Below the pieces are notes generated by a model. It made no database searches. It was not told the origin of the DNA and saw only the letters and a program-made list of their open reading frames with translations. A stretch of 64,000 bases of DNA, from the NCBI RefSeq assembly GCF_001620055.1, contig NZ_LQGY01000022.1:1-64000 (forward strand), written 5' to 3'. Shown here piece after piece: positions 35,037-43,225 of this stretch (positions are counted from its first letter, which is position 1; each line of letters opens with the position of its first letter). This DNA is from Agromyces sp. NDB4Y10 (GTDB lineage: Bacteria > Actinomycetota > Actinomycetes > Actinomycetales > Microbacteriaceae). A program made the translations under genes and the position numbers.

Positions 35037-35513
35037 ATGCCGCAGAAAGCCGAACTGGATCGGGTCGACCGAGCGCTGCTGGCGGCGCTGTCGAAGAACG
35101 CCCGCGCCTCCGGTGCGGCGCTCGCGGCCGAGGTGGGCGTCGCCGAGTCCACGGTGTCGCTCCGGCTCCGCCGTCTGCAGAGCCTCGGCACGGTGAAGGG
35201 ATACCGCGTCGACGTCGACCTCGCCTCGCTCGGCGTCTCGCTCCAGGCCCTCATCGCGATCCGCCTCGTCAAGCACGACCGCAGCGAGATCGACGCCTTC
35301 CGCAACGCCGTTCCGCACCTGCCCGGCGTGCTCGGCGTCTTCCACGTCGCCGGCGCCGAAGACTACCTGCTGCACGTCGCCGCGCGCGACGCCGAGGAGC
35401 TCCGCCAGTTCGTGCTCGCACACCTCACCGGTCATCCGGCCGTCGCGCACACCGAGACGAACCTCATCTTCGAGTACGCCGACGGCGACGGCTGGCAGTC
35501 GCTCGTCGGCTGA
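35037..35513 (+). CDS. Lrp/AsnC-family transcriptional regulator
   Basis: The 158-residue protein has an AsnC winged helix (LDRVDRALLAALSKNARASG, recognition part AESTVSLRLRRLQSLG) and an RAM ligand domain (LIAIRLVKHDRSEIDAF to HVAGAEDYLLHVAARDAEEL). Divergent from a methionine/cystathionine-type lyase, it likely senses a sulfur amino acid, like MdeR. GAGAGGA lies 8 nt before ATG 35037. Confidence 0.92.
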   Translation: MPQKAELDRVDRALLAALSKNARASGAALAAEVGVAESTVSLRLRRLQSLGTVKGYRVDVDLASLGVSLQALIAIRLVKHDRSEIDAFRNAVPHLPGVLGVFHVAGAEDYLLHVAARDAEELRQFVLAHLTGHPAVAHTETNLIFEYADGDGWQSLVG

Positions 35514-35619
35514 GCCCGCGGCATCCGCTCACGAGGGCCTGCAGGGCGGGCCCCCGGTTCGGCGATCCGAAATGCTGCCAATTCCTCACGCCAGGCCGCT
35601 CGGACGCCATCCGCCCCGC

Positions 35620-35645
35620 TAGCCTTTCGGAGGCCCCGCGGGGCC
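35620..35645 (+). promoter_or_regulatory. Candidate -10 and palindrome before the ferritin-VIT1 gene
   Basis: TAGCCT (35620-35625) would start transcription near 35632, exactly at a perfect 14-bp palindrome GGCCCCGCGGGGCC (35632-35645), with an 81-nt leader to ATG 35713. The palindrome could be an operator or a 5' hairpin. It does not resemble an IdeR/DtxR box. The rest of the 199-bp gap is unremarkable. Confidence 0.4.
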
Positions 35646-35712
35646 GACACGCGACGAGGCGGGCGCCGGACCGCCCAGGTCGCGACCGTCGCCCGCGACC
35701 GGATGGAGCACG

Positions 35713-36807
35713 ATGACCGCCCACGAACCGCAGGGGACGCCCGCCGACCGCGCGCGCTGGAAGCGCTACCTCGCCGACGAGCGCGCCGAGGCCGCCGTCT
35801 ACCGCGAGCTCGCGGCTCGCCGCGACGGCGAGGAGCGCGAGATCCTCCTCGCCCTGGCTGCCGCCGAAGGACGCCACGAGGCGCACTGGCTCGCGCTGCT
35901 CGACGGCGACGACGGGGGGATCCCGCGCGCCGATCTGCGAACCCGCCTGCTCGCAGGGCTCGCCCGCCGATTCGGCTCCATCTTCGTCCTCGCGCTCGCA
36001 CAGCGCGCCGAGGCGCGGTCGCCGTACTCGACCGACCCGCACGCGACCGCCGCGATGGCCGCCGATGAGCGCATCCACGGCGAGGTCGTCCGCGGGCTCG
36101 CCGCGCGGGGGCGCCGCCGGCTCGCGGGCACGTTCCGCGCCGCGGTCTTCGGCGCGAACGACGGGCTCGTCTCCAACCTCGCGCTCGTCCTCGGCATCGG
36201 CGCCACCGGCGTCCCCGCGCCCGTCGTGCTGTTCACCGGCATCGCCGGCCTTCTCGCGGGAGCCCTCTCGATGGGCGCCGGCGAGTACGTGTCGGTCCGG
36301 TCGCAGCGTGAGCTGCTCGAGGCATCCGCCCCCGACCCCGGCGCGCGCGAGGCCCTCGTCGACCTCGACATCGACGCCAACGAGCTCGCGCTCGTCTACC
36401 GCGCGCGAGGCATGGCCGAGCAGGACGCCGTCGAGCAGGCGGCCCTCGTCGTCGCACGCGTCCAGGCGGCCGGTCGCACGCCCGCCCCGACCGACGCGAT
36501 CGGCGTCGTCGAGCACGACGACGAGGCCGTCGGGACGGGGATGAGCGCGGCCGTCTCGAGCTTCCTCTTCTTCGCGTCGGGCGCGCTGATCCCGGTGCTG
36601 CCGTGGATCTTCGGCATGTCCGGCACGGCGGCGATCGTCACCGCGACGGTGCTCGTCAGCCTCGCACTGCTCCTCACGGGCGCCACCGTGGGCCTGCTCT
36701 CCGGGGCGTCGCCGCTGAAGCGCGCGCTCCGGCAGCTCGCCATCGGCCTCGGCGCCGCCGCGGTCACCTACCTGCTCGGCCTCGCATTCGGCACCACCCT
36801 CGGTTAG
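35713..36807 (+). CDS. Ferritin-like domain fused to VIT1/CCC1 iron-manganese transporter
   Basis: The 364-residue protein joins an N-terminal rubrerythrin-like helical bundle (about 10-130) with a VIT1 membrane domain (about 140-364). Likely diiron ligands include Glu23/Glu26, the EGRHEAHW helix (Glu52, His55, Glu56) and ADERIHGEV (Glu119, His122, Glu124). The membrane part has FGANDGLVSNLALVLG and the MGAGEYVSVRSQRE loop. Members such as MbfA export iron after oxidising it and protect from peroxide. GGAG is 4 nt before the ATG. The SDR gene follows 8 bp downstream. Confidence 0.9.
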   Translation: MTAHEPQGTPADRARWKRYLADERAEAAVYRELAARRDGEEREILLALAAAEGRHEAHWLALLDGDDGGIPRADLRTRLLAGLARRFGSIFVLALAQRAEARSPYSTDPHATAAMAADERIHGEVVRGLAARGRRRLAGTFRAAVFGANDGLVSNLALVLGIGATGVPAPVVLFTGIAGLLAGALSMGAGEYVSVRSQRELLEASAPDPGAREALVDLDIDANELALVYRARGMAEQDAVEQAALVVARVQAAGRTPAPTDAIGVVEHDDEAVGTGMSAAVSSFLFFASGALIPVLPWIFGMSGTAAIVTATVLVSLALLLTGATVGLLSGASPLKRALRQLAIGLGAAAVTYLLGLAFGTTLG

Positions 36808-36815
36808 GAGCGCCC

Positions 36816-37568
36816 ATGGCCCGACCCGTCGCCCTCGTCACCGGAGCCGGTCGACGCAACGGGATCGCCTACGCCATCGCGTCGGACCTCGCCGCCGACG
36901 GCTGGGACGTCGCGTTCACCTACTGGCGCGCCTACGAGCACCGGATGTCCCTCGGCGGCGACCCGGAGGCGGACCCGGCGAGCCTCACCCGCGAGCTCGA
37001 GGCCGCCGGGGCCCGCGCGCTCGCGATCGAGGCGGACCTCGCCGACCCCGAGACCCCGGACCGGATCGTCCGCGCGGTGCGCGACGAGCTCGGCCCGGTG
37101 CGCGCACTCGTGCTCGCGCATTCGGAGAGCGTCGACAGCGGCATCCTCGACACCTCCGTCGACGCCTTCGACCGGCACCTCGCCGTGAACGCACGAGCCG
37201 CCTGGCTGCTGATCCGCTCCCTTGCCGAGCACGTGCCCGCCGACGGCGCCCGGATCGTGGCGCTCACGAGCGACCACGTCGTGGGCAACCTCGCCTACGG
37301 CGTGAGCAAGGGGGCACTCGACCGCGTCGTCCTGGCCGCCGCCGGCGAGCTCGCGGCTCGGGGCATCACCGCGAACTCGGTGAACCCGGGCCCCGTGGAC
37401 ACCGGGTGGATGGACGACGCCACCCGCGCCGCGCTGGTCGCGCGACAGCCGACGGGACGCCTCGGTACGCCGCACGACGTCGCCCGCCTCGTCCGCTTCC
37501 TGGTCTCGCCCGACGCTGGCTGGGTGACGGGCCAGCTGATCACCAGCGACGGCGGCTTCTCCATCTGA
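36816..37568 (+). CDS. SDR-family oxidoreductase
   Basis: The 250-residue protein has TGAGRRNGIAYAIASDLA for NAD(P) binding, a long variable loop, VLAHSESVDSGIL in place of the usual N-N-A-G strand, and YGVSKGALDRVV with Tyr-x-x-x-Lys. GPVDTGWMDDAT and VTGQLITSDGGF are standard. Substrate unknown. ATG 36816 has TTAGGAGC upstream (the TAG is the previous stop), so ribosome site and stop overlap and it is probably cotranscribed with the VIT1 gene. Confidence 0.86.
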   Translation: MARPVALVTGAGRRNGIAYAIASDLAADGWDVAFTYWRAYEHRMSLGGDPEADPASLTRELEAAGARALAIEADLADPETPDRIVRAVRDELGPVRALVLAHSESVDSGILDTSVDAFDRHLAVNARAAWLLIRSLAEHVPADGARIVALTSDHVVGNLAYGVSKGALDRVVLAAAGELAARGITANSVNPGPVDTGWMDDATRAALVARQPTGRLGTPHDVARLVRFLVSPDAGWVTGQLITSDGGFSI

Positions 37569-37607
37569 GGCGCCGGCGCCGCCCGGTCGCGGCCGCCCGC
37601 CTGAGGA

Positions 37608-38468
37608 TCACCCGGGTGCGGTGACGAAGTCGATGAGCTCCTCCACGCGGCCGAGCAGGGCCGGCTCGAGGTCGCCGTACCCGCGGACGCGGCCGAGGAT
37701 GTGCTGCCAGGCACGGGCGATGTCGGCCTGGTCGGCGTGCGGCCAGCCGAAGGCCGCGCACACGCCGTGCTTCCACGACGTGCCGCGGGGGATCGTCGGC
37801 CAGGCGTCCTTCCCGAGGCGGGCGGGCTTCACGGCCTGCCAGATGTCGACGTAGGGGTGGCCGACGACGAGCACGTCACCCCGGTGCCGGCCGCGCATCA
37901 CCGCGTCGGCGATGCGCTGCTCCTTCGAGCCGGGCACGAGATGGTCGACCAGTACGCCCACGCGGCGGCCGGGGCCCGGCCGGAACTCGTCGAGCACGTC
38001 GTCGAGGACGTCGACGCCCTCGAGGTACTCGACCACGACACCCTCGACCCGGAGGTCGGCGCCCCAGATCTTCTCCACGAGCTCGGCGTCGTGGCGGCCC
38101 TCGACGAAGATCCGGCTCGGCAGCGCCACCTTCGCCGGCCCCGACTCGGCCGCGAACGAACCCGACGCCGTTCGGAGTCGACCCCGGGGCGCGGACGGCG
38201 TCGGGGCGACGAGCTTCACGGGCTCGCCGTCGACGAGGAAGCCGTGCCCGAGGGGGAACATGCGGGTCCGCCCGTGGCGGTCCTCGAGCGTCACCGTCTG
38301 CTTCTCGACCCGCACCACGGCACCGCAGTATCCGTCGGCGGCGAGTTCGACGACGAGGTCCCGCTCCGCGGCCACCTCGCGGATGGTGCGGCGGCCGGTG
38401 GCACGCCAGTCGCCGGCGAGCACGTCGGTGCCGTATCGGTCGGGTCCGGATGCGTCGAAGGGAGGCAC
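37608..38468 (-). CDS. DUF3097 protein with Toprim-like segment
   Basis: The 286-residue protein begins with a small beta-rich region (about 30-90, RVEKQTVTLEDRHGRTRMFP) and then a segment resembling a Toprim domain: IFVEGRHDAELVEKIWG (Glu123), VVVEYLEGVDVLDDVLDEF, VGVLVDHLVPGSKEQRIADA (Asp175) and DVLVVGHPYVDIW. This parallels RNase M5 and related nucleases (E-G-x-x-D, D-x-D-x-x-G), but the second acid is replaced. DUF3097 has no known function. GTG 38468 is 6 nt after TAATCT (38480-38475) on its strand. Confidence 0.85.
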   Translation of the reverse strand: MPPFDASGPDRYGTDVLAGDWRATGRRTIREVAAERDLVVELAADGYCGAVVRVEKQTVTLEDRHGRTRMFPLGHGFLVDGEPVKLVAPTPSAPRGRLRTASGSFAAESGPAKVALPSRIFVEGRHDAELVEKIWGADLRVEGVVVEYLEGVDVLDDVLDEFRPGPGRRVGVLVDHLVPGSKEQRIADAVMRGRHRGDVLVVGHPYVDIWQAVKPARLGKDAWPTIPRGTSWKHGVCAAFGWPHADQADIARAWQHILGRVRGYGDLEPALLGRVEELIDFVTAPG

Positions 38469-38524
38469 CGCACGAGATTAGCCCGATGGCCCGCCGCAGG
38501 ATCGGTGACACGGCCGTGAGACGC

Positions 38525-39739
38525 TCAGTCCGGACGAGGGCGCCGCCGATATGCGAGACCGGCCGTCCACGCTGCTCCGCCGCCGGCGATCGCCGCGGCG
38601 ACCGCGAACGCCCACGGGATGCCGAACGGCGCCGCGACCAGCCCCAGCAGGATCGGCCCGATGCCGAGTCCCAGATCGATGGCCGCGCTTCCCGTCCCCG
38701 CCGCGATGCCTCGCTCGCTCGGCGTCGCCGTCGCGAAGATCGCCGAGAAGAACGCCGGCGTGCTGAACGAGACGCCGACCGCCATGATGACGGTCGCGAC
38801 CAGGAAGCCGGTCGGCTGCTGCCAGACGGTCGCGAGGGCCGCCCCGAACCCGATCGCGCAGAGCGCAGCACTGCCCAGCACGAGTGGAGGGACGCGATCC
38901 GGGACCCGGGCGAATGCGACTCGGCACACCACGACGGTTCCGCCGTAGACGAAGAGCACCACGCTCGGGTTCGGGAAGCCGAGTCGAGTCGCGTGCAGCG
39001 AGGCGAACGCGAGCAGACCTCCCATCGCGATGAGCGAGGTCAGGAATCCGAGCGCTGCCGGGATCGCCGGCCGGTGGATGATGCGCAGCGGTTCGCCGAC
39101 GGCTGGTCGGGCCACGCGCGTCTCCCCGACGATCAACACGACGACGGCGGCCACCGCCGCCAGGAGCGCCGCGCCGACCCAGACAGCTCCGAACGCGCCC
39201 GTCTCGAGGAGCAGTTCGCCGAACGGCGGTCCGAGCGCCAGCCCGAGGTAGAGCCCGAGCGAGTTGTACGACAGCGCTTCGCCCATCCGTTCGGCAGGCG
39301 CGATGTCGGCCAGAGCGGCGAAGCTCGCCACGAAGAAGGCCGCCTCGCCCACGCCGGCCACCAGCCGGAGCGCGACGACGGCGATGAGGGAATCGGCGAT
39401 GCCGGTCAGGGCGAGGGCCGTGCTGGCGAGCAGAGCACCGCCCACGAGCAGCGGCCGTCGACCGAACCGGTCGGCGAACCGTCCGGCGATGGGGCGCAGG
39501 ACGAGGGCGGAGACCGCGAATGCGCCGAAGGCGATACCCGCCGAGGCCTCGTCGCCGCCGACGGGGCCGACCACGAACAGCGGAAGTGCGAAGATCGCCG
39601 CGCCGGCCGCGGTGAAGTAGGCGAGATCGGCGATCGCGAGGGCGATGAACGACCTCGTGAAGAGTGGTGCCCGCGATCGCGGCGCCACTGGATTCCCGAT
39701 GTTCGAGCGGCGTCCGTCGCGCCCGGGGCGCGCGGCCAT
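38525..39739 (-). CDS. MFS transporter (12-helix)
   Basis: The 404-residue permease shows about 12 hydrophobic helices, the motif A loop GRFADRFGRRPLLVGG between helices 2 and 3, and RMGEALSYNSLGLYLGLALG. It belongs to the sugar-efflux/drug-efflux MFS branch. I chose ATG 39739 (MAARPGRDGR) because TACGCT (39750-39745) lies 5 nt upstream; an ATG at 39760 is the alternative. It stands 30 bp downstream of dnaE2 on the same strand. Confidence 0.86.
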   Translation of the reverse strand: MAARPGRDGRRSNIGNPVAPRSRAPLFTRSFIALAIADLAYFTAAGAAIFALPLFVVGPVGGDEASAGIAFGAFAVSALVLRPIAGRFADRFGRRPLLVGGALLASTALALTGIADSLIAVVALRLVAGVGEAAFFVASFAALADIAPAERMGEALSYNSLGLYLGLALGPPFGELLLETGAFGAVWVGAALLAAVAAVVVLIVGETRVARPAVGEPLRIIHRPAIPAALGFLTSLIAMGGLLAFASLHATRLGFPNPSVVLFVYGGTVVVCRVAFARVPDRVPPLVLGSAALCAIGFGAALATVWQQPTGFLVATVIMAVGVSFSTPAFFSAIFATATPSERGIAAGTGSAAIDLGLGIGPILLGLVAAPFGIPWAFAVAAAIAGGGAAWTAGLAYRRRPRPD

Positions 39740-39769
39740 GCTCCAGCGTACCGCCGACATGCGAACGGA

Positions 39770-42700
39770 TCATCGGAAGTCGCGCGACCGGTTCGTGGTC
39801 GACACGGTGAGCGGCTCGAACCGGTCGGCGACGAGGTTCACGACCCCCTCGGGCGAGCGCTCCAGGATGCCGCGAACCACCATCGCGGGCGCCTCCCGGG
39901 CGATCCGCCGGTACCGGCTCCAGACCCCGACGCTCGCGATCACGTTGAGCGTGCCGGACTCGTCCTCCAGGTTCATGAACGTGATGCCGCTCGCGGTCGC
40001 CGGCCGCTGCCGGTGCGTGACCACGCCGCCGACCTCGATTCGGCGCCCCGACTCGGCCCGCTGCAGGCGGTCGATGCGGACCACGCCGCGCTCGTCGAGC
40101 CGGTCGCGCACGTGGCGGATCGGGTGGTCGTCGGGGGAGATGCCGGTCGCCCACAGGTCGTACACCACCTGCTCGGCGTCGTTCAGCATCGGCAGCAGCG
40201 GCGGCTGCACCACGACGACCGCGCCGGGCAGGTAGTCGGCGCGGTCCTGCGCCGCTTCGCCGGCGAGCCACAGCGCCTGGCGCGGCTGCAGGTCGAAGCA
40301 CTCGAACGCGCCGGCCGCGGCGAGCGCCTCGAGCTGCGTCGCGTCGAGGCCGGCGCGCCGGGAGAGGTCGGCCATGTCGCGGTACGGCCCGTGCTGCTCG
40401 CGCTCGGCGACGATGCGCTCGGCGACCTTCTCGCCGATCGAGGTGACGTCGGCGAGGCCCAGCCGCACGGCGAACGCGCCGTCGCGGCGGTGCTCCGCCG
40501 AGCGGTCGGGCGCCGCCCGGTCGAAGTCGCCGACGGGCGGCTGGGTCGGGTGGGCGCACTCGGGCATGCCCGTGGGGCGACGGATGCCGCGTGCCCCCGC
40601 CGCGGCATCCGTCGCCGGCTCATCGCGGCCGTCGCCGTCGACCGGCTCGAGCCCCGCGTGCACGCCCGAGCGCGCGAGATCGGGCCGCCGCAGCTCGACG
40701 CCGTGCCGGCGCGCGTCGGACGTGAGCGTGTGCGGCGAGTAGAAGCCCATCGGCTGGGCGCGGAGCAGGGCGGCGAGGAACGCCGCCGGGTAGTGCAGCT
40801 TCAGCCACGAGCTCGCATAGACCAGCAGCCCGAAGCTGATGGCGTGGCTCTCGGCGAAGCCGAAGTTCGCGAACGCCTCGATCTTCTCGTAGATGGAGTC
40901 GGCCACATCGGGCTCGACGCCGTTGCGGGCCATGCCGTCGTAGAGCTTCGCGCGCAGCCGCTCGATCTTCTCGACGCCGCGCTTGGAACCCATGGCACGC
41001 CGCAGCAGGTCGGCGTCGGCAGCATCGCAGTCGCCCACCGCGACGGCCATCTGCATGAGCTGCTCCTGGAACAGCGGCACCCCGAGGGTGCGCCGCAGCA
41101 CGGGCACGAGCTTCGGGTGCAGGTAGCTGATCGGCTCCTCGCCCGTGCGCCGGCGGATGTACGGGTGCACCGCGCCGCCCTGCACCGGTCCGGGGCGGAT
41201 GAGCGCGATCTCGACGACGAGATCGTAGAAGCAGCGGGGCTTCAGGCGGGGGAGGGTGCCCATCTGCGCACGCGACTCGACCTGGAACACCCCGATCGAG
41301 TCGGCCCGGCACAGCATGTCGTAGACGGCCGGCTCCTCCTTCGGGATCGTCGCGAGCTCCCACTCCTCGCCGGTGCACTCGCGCACGAGGTCGAACGTGT
41401 ACTGCAGCGCCGCGAGCATGCCGAGGCCGAGCAGGTCGAACTTCACGAGGCCCATCCACGCGCAGTCGTCCTTGTCCCATTGCAGCACCGTGCGGTTCTC
41501 CATGCGGGCGTGCTCGATGGGGCACACCTCGCCCACGGGCCGGTCGGTGAGCACCATGCCGCCCGAGTGGATGCCGAGGTGCCGCGGGAAGGTGAGCAAC
41601 TGCTCGGCGAGCTCGACGACCGCGTCGGGGATGTCGTGGTCCTCCGTCTCGACCACGGCGCCCCACCGCTCCACCTGGCGCGACCACGCATCCTGCTGGC
41701 CCGTGGAGTAGCCGAGCGCCTTCGCCATGTCGCGTACCGCGCCCTTCGGGCGGTAGCTGATCACGTTCGCCACCTGCGCGGCGTTCTGCCGGCCGTACTT
41801 GCCGTAGACGTACTGGATGATCTCCTCCCGTCGGTCGGAGTCGAAGTCGACGTCGATGTCGGGCTCCTCGTCGCGCAGCGACGACAGGAAGCGCTCGAAC
41901 GGCAGTTCGTAGAAGATCGAGTCGACCCCGGTGATGTCGAGCACGTAGCAGACCGCCGAGTTCGCCGCCGAACCGCGACCCTGGCACAGGATGCCGCGGC
42001 GTCGAGCCTCCTGCACGAGATCGTGCACGATCAGGAAGTAGCCGGGGAAGTCCTTCTGCTCGATCACGTCGAGCTCCTTCGCGAGCCGGTCGCGCACGTG
42101 GTCCGGGAGTCCCGGATAGCGTCGCTCGGCGCCGCGCCACACGAGTTCGCGGAGCCACGACATGGGCGTGTGCCCCTCGGGCACCTCCTGTCGGGGCAGC
42201 TTCGGCCGGGCGCTGCGCAGCCGGAACGACAGGTCGCGCGCGAGGGTCGCCGAGTGGGCGACGGCACCCGGGTAGCGGTCGAACCGCGCGAGCATCTCGG
42301 CGCCGGAGCGCAGGTGGAGTCCGTCGGTCGCCGGGAGCCACCCGTCGAGCTCGTCGAGGCTGCGCCGCGCCCGCACCGCCGCGAGCGCCGACGCCAGCCG
42401 GTGCTCGCCGGGGGTCGCGTAGTGCACGGCGTTCGTCGCGAGCACGGGCAGGTGCGCCCGGGCGGCGAGCCCGGCGAGCGCGTCGTTGCGGACCTGGTCG
42501 AGCGGGTCGCCGTGGTCGGTGAGCTCGACGACGACGTGGTCGCGGCCGAACAGGGCGACGAGCCGGTCGAGTTCGCGCCACGCGGCATCCGCCCCGCCCT
42601 CGCCCGCGAGCGCACGTCGCACCGCGCCCTTGCGGCACCCCGTGGAGACGACCCAGTGCCCGCCGCTGCGTTCGGCCAGGTCGTCGAGGTCGTACACCGG

Positions 42701-43225
42701 GCGGCCCTTCTCGCCGCCCGCGAGCTGGCCCGCGGTGATCGCCGACGCCAGCCGGTGGTAGCCCTCCTCGCGCCCGGCGAGCACGAGCAGGTGGTCGCCC
42801 TCGGGGTCGGCGGCGCCCATCTGCGGTTCGGTGAGGCCGAACGACAGCTCGGCGCCGAAGACCGTGTCGAGATCGGGGTACGCCTCGGCGGCCTCGGCGA
42901 AGCGCACGACGCCGTAGAAGCCGTCGTGGTCGGTGATGGCGATGCCGCTGAGGCCGAGCCGGTGCGCCTCCTCGACCAGCCGTTCCGGCCCCGACGCGCC
43001 GTCGAGGAAGCTGAACGTCGAATGCGCGTGCAGCTCGGCGTACGGCACGATGGGGCCGGCCGGTCGTTCCTCGACGTCGCCCGAGGGGCGGTACGGATGC
43101 CGCTTCCGGCTCCATCCCGGGCTGTCGCCGCCGTCGGCGACGACCTTGGAACCGCTCGGCCGCTGCCGGTCGGAGAGCCGGCGTTCGAGCTCGGACCATG
43201 GGATCTCGGGGTTGTTCCAGCCCAT
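39770..43225 (-). CDS. dnaE2: Error-prone DNA polymerase DnaE2
   Basis: The 1151-residue polymerase has a PHP domain (AELHAHSTFSFLDGAS), the C-family catalytic acids in DEEPDIDVDFDSDRREEII and GLVKFDLLGLGML, the GRGSAANSAVCYVLDITGVD block, and a C-terminal OB fold (GITFMNLEDESGTLNVIASV). DnaE2 does translesion synthesis with ImuA' and ImuB in damage-induced mutagenesis. A 45-residue low-complexity insert (about 920-965) precedes FAVRLGLADVTSIGEKVA. ATG 43225 overlaps the imuB stop by 1 nt (TGATG). Confidence 0.95.
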   Translation of the reverse strand: MGWNNPEIPWSELERRLSDRQRPSGSKVVADGGDSPGWSRKRHPYRPSGDVEERPAGPIVPYAELHAHSTFSFLDGASGPERLVEEAHRLGLSGIAITDHDGFYGVVRFAEAAEAYPDLDTVFGAELSFGLTEPQMGAADPEGDHLLVLAGREEGYHRLASAITAGQLAGGEKGRPVYDLDDLAERSGGHWVVSTGCRKGAVRRALAGEGGADAAWRELDRLVALFGRDHVVVELTDHGDPLDQVRNDALAGLAARAHLPVLATNAVHYATPGEHRLASALAAVRARRSLDELDGWLPATDGLHLRSGAEMLARFDRYPGAVAHSATLARDLSFRLRSARPKLPRQEVPEGHTPMSWLRELVWRGAERRYPGLPDHVRDRLAKELDVIEQKDFPGYFLIVHDLVQEARRRGILCQGRGSAANSAVCYVLDITGVDSIFYELPFERFLSSLRDEEPDIDVDFDSDRREEIIQYVYGKYGRQNAAQVANVISYRPKGAVRDMAKALGYSTGQQDAWSRQVERWGAVVETEDHDIPDAVVELAEQLLTFPRHLGIHSGGMVLTDRPVGEVCPIEHARMENRTVLQWDKDDCAWMGLVKFDLLGLGMLAALQYTFDLVRECTGEEWELATIPKEEPAVYDMLCRADSIGVFQVESRAQMGTLPRLKPRCFYDLVVEIALIRPGPVQGGAVHPYIRRRTGEEPISYLHPKLVPVLRRTLGVPLFQEQLMQMAVAVGDCDAADADLLRRAMGSKRGVEKIERLRAKLYDGMARNGVEPDVADSIYEKIEAFANFGFAESHAISFGLLVYASSWLKLHYPAAFLAALLRAQPMGFYSPHTLTSDARRHGVELRRPDLARSGVHAGLEPVDGDGRDEPATDAAAGARGIRRPTGMPECAHPTQPPVGDFDRAAPDRSAEHRRDGAFAVRLGLADVTSIGEKVAERIVAEREQHGPYRDMADLSRRAGLDATQLEALAAAGAFECFDLQPRQALWLAGEAAQDRADYLPGAVVVVQPPLLPMLNDAEQVVYDLWATGISPDDHPIRHVRDRLDERGVVRIDRLQRAESGRRIEVGGVVTHRQRPATASGITFMNLEDESGTLNVIASVGVWSRYRRIAREAPAMVVRGILERSPEGVVNLVADRFEPLTVSTTNRSRDFR

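Noticed and set aside
37569-37580. GGCGCCGGCGCC considered as a terminator after the SDR gene
   Set aside because: A self-complementary run with no loop; it cannot form a normal terminator hairpin.
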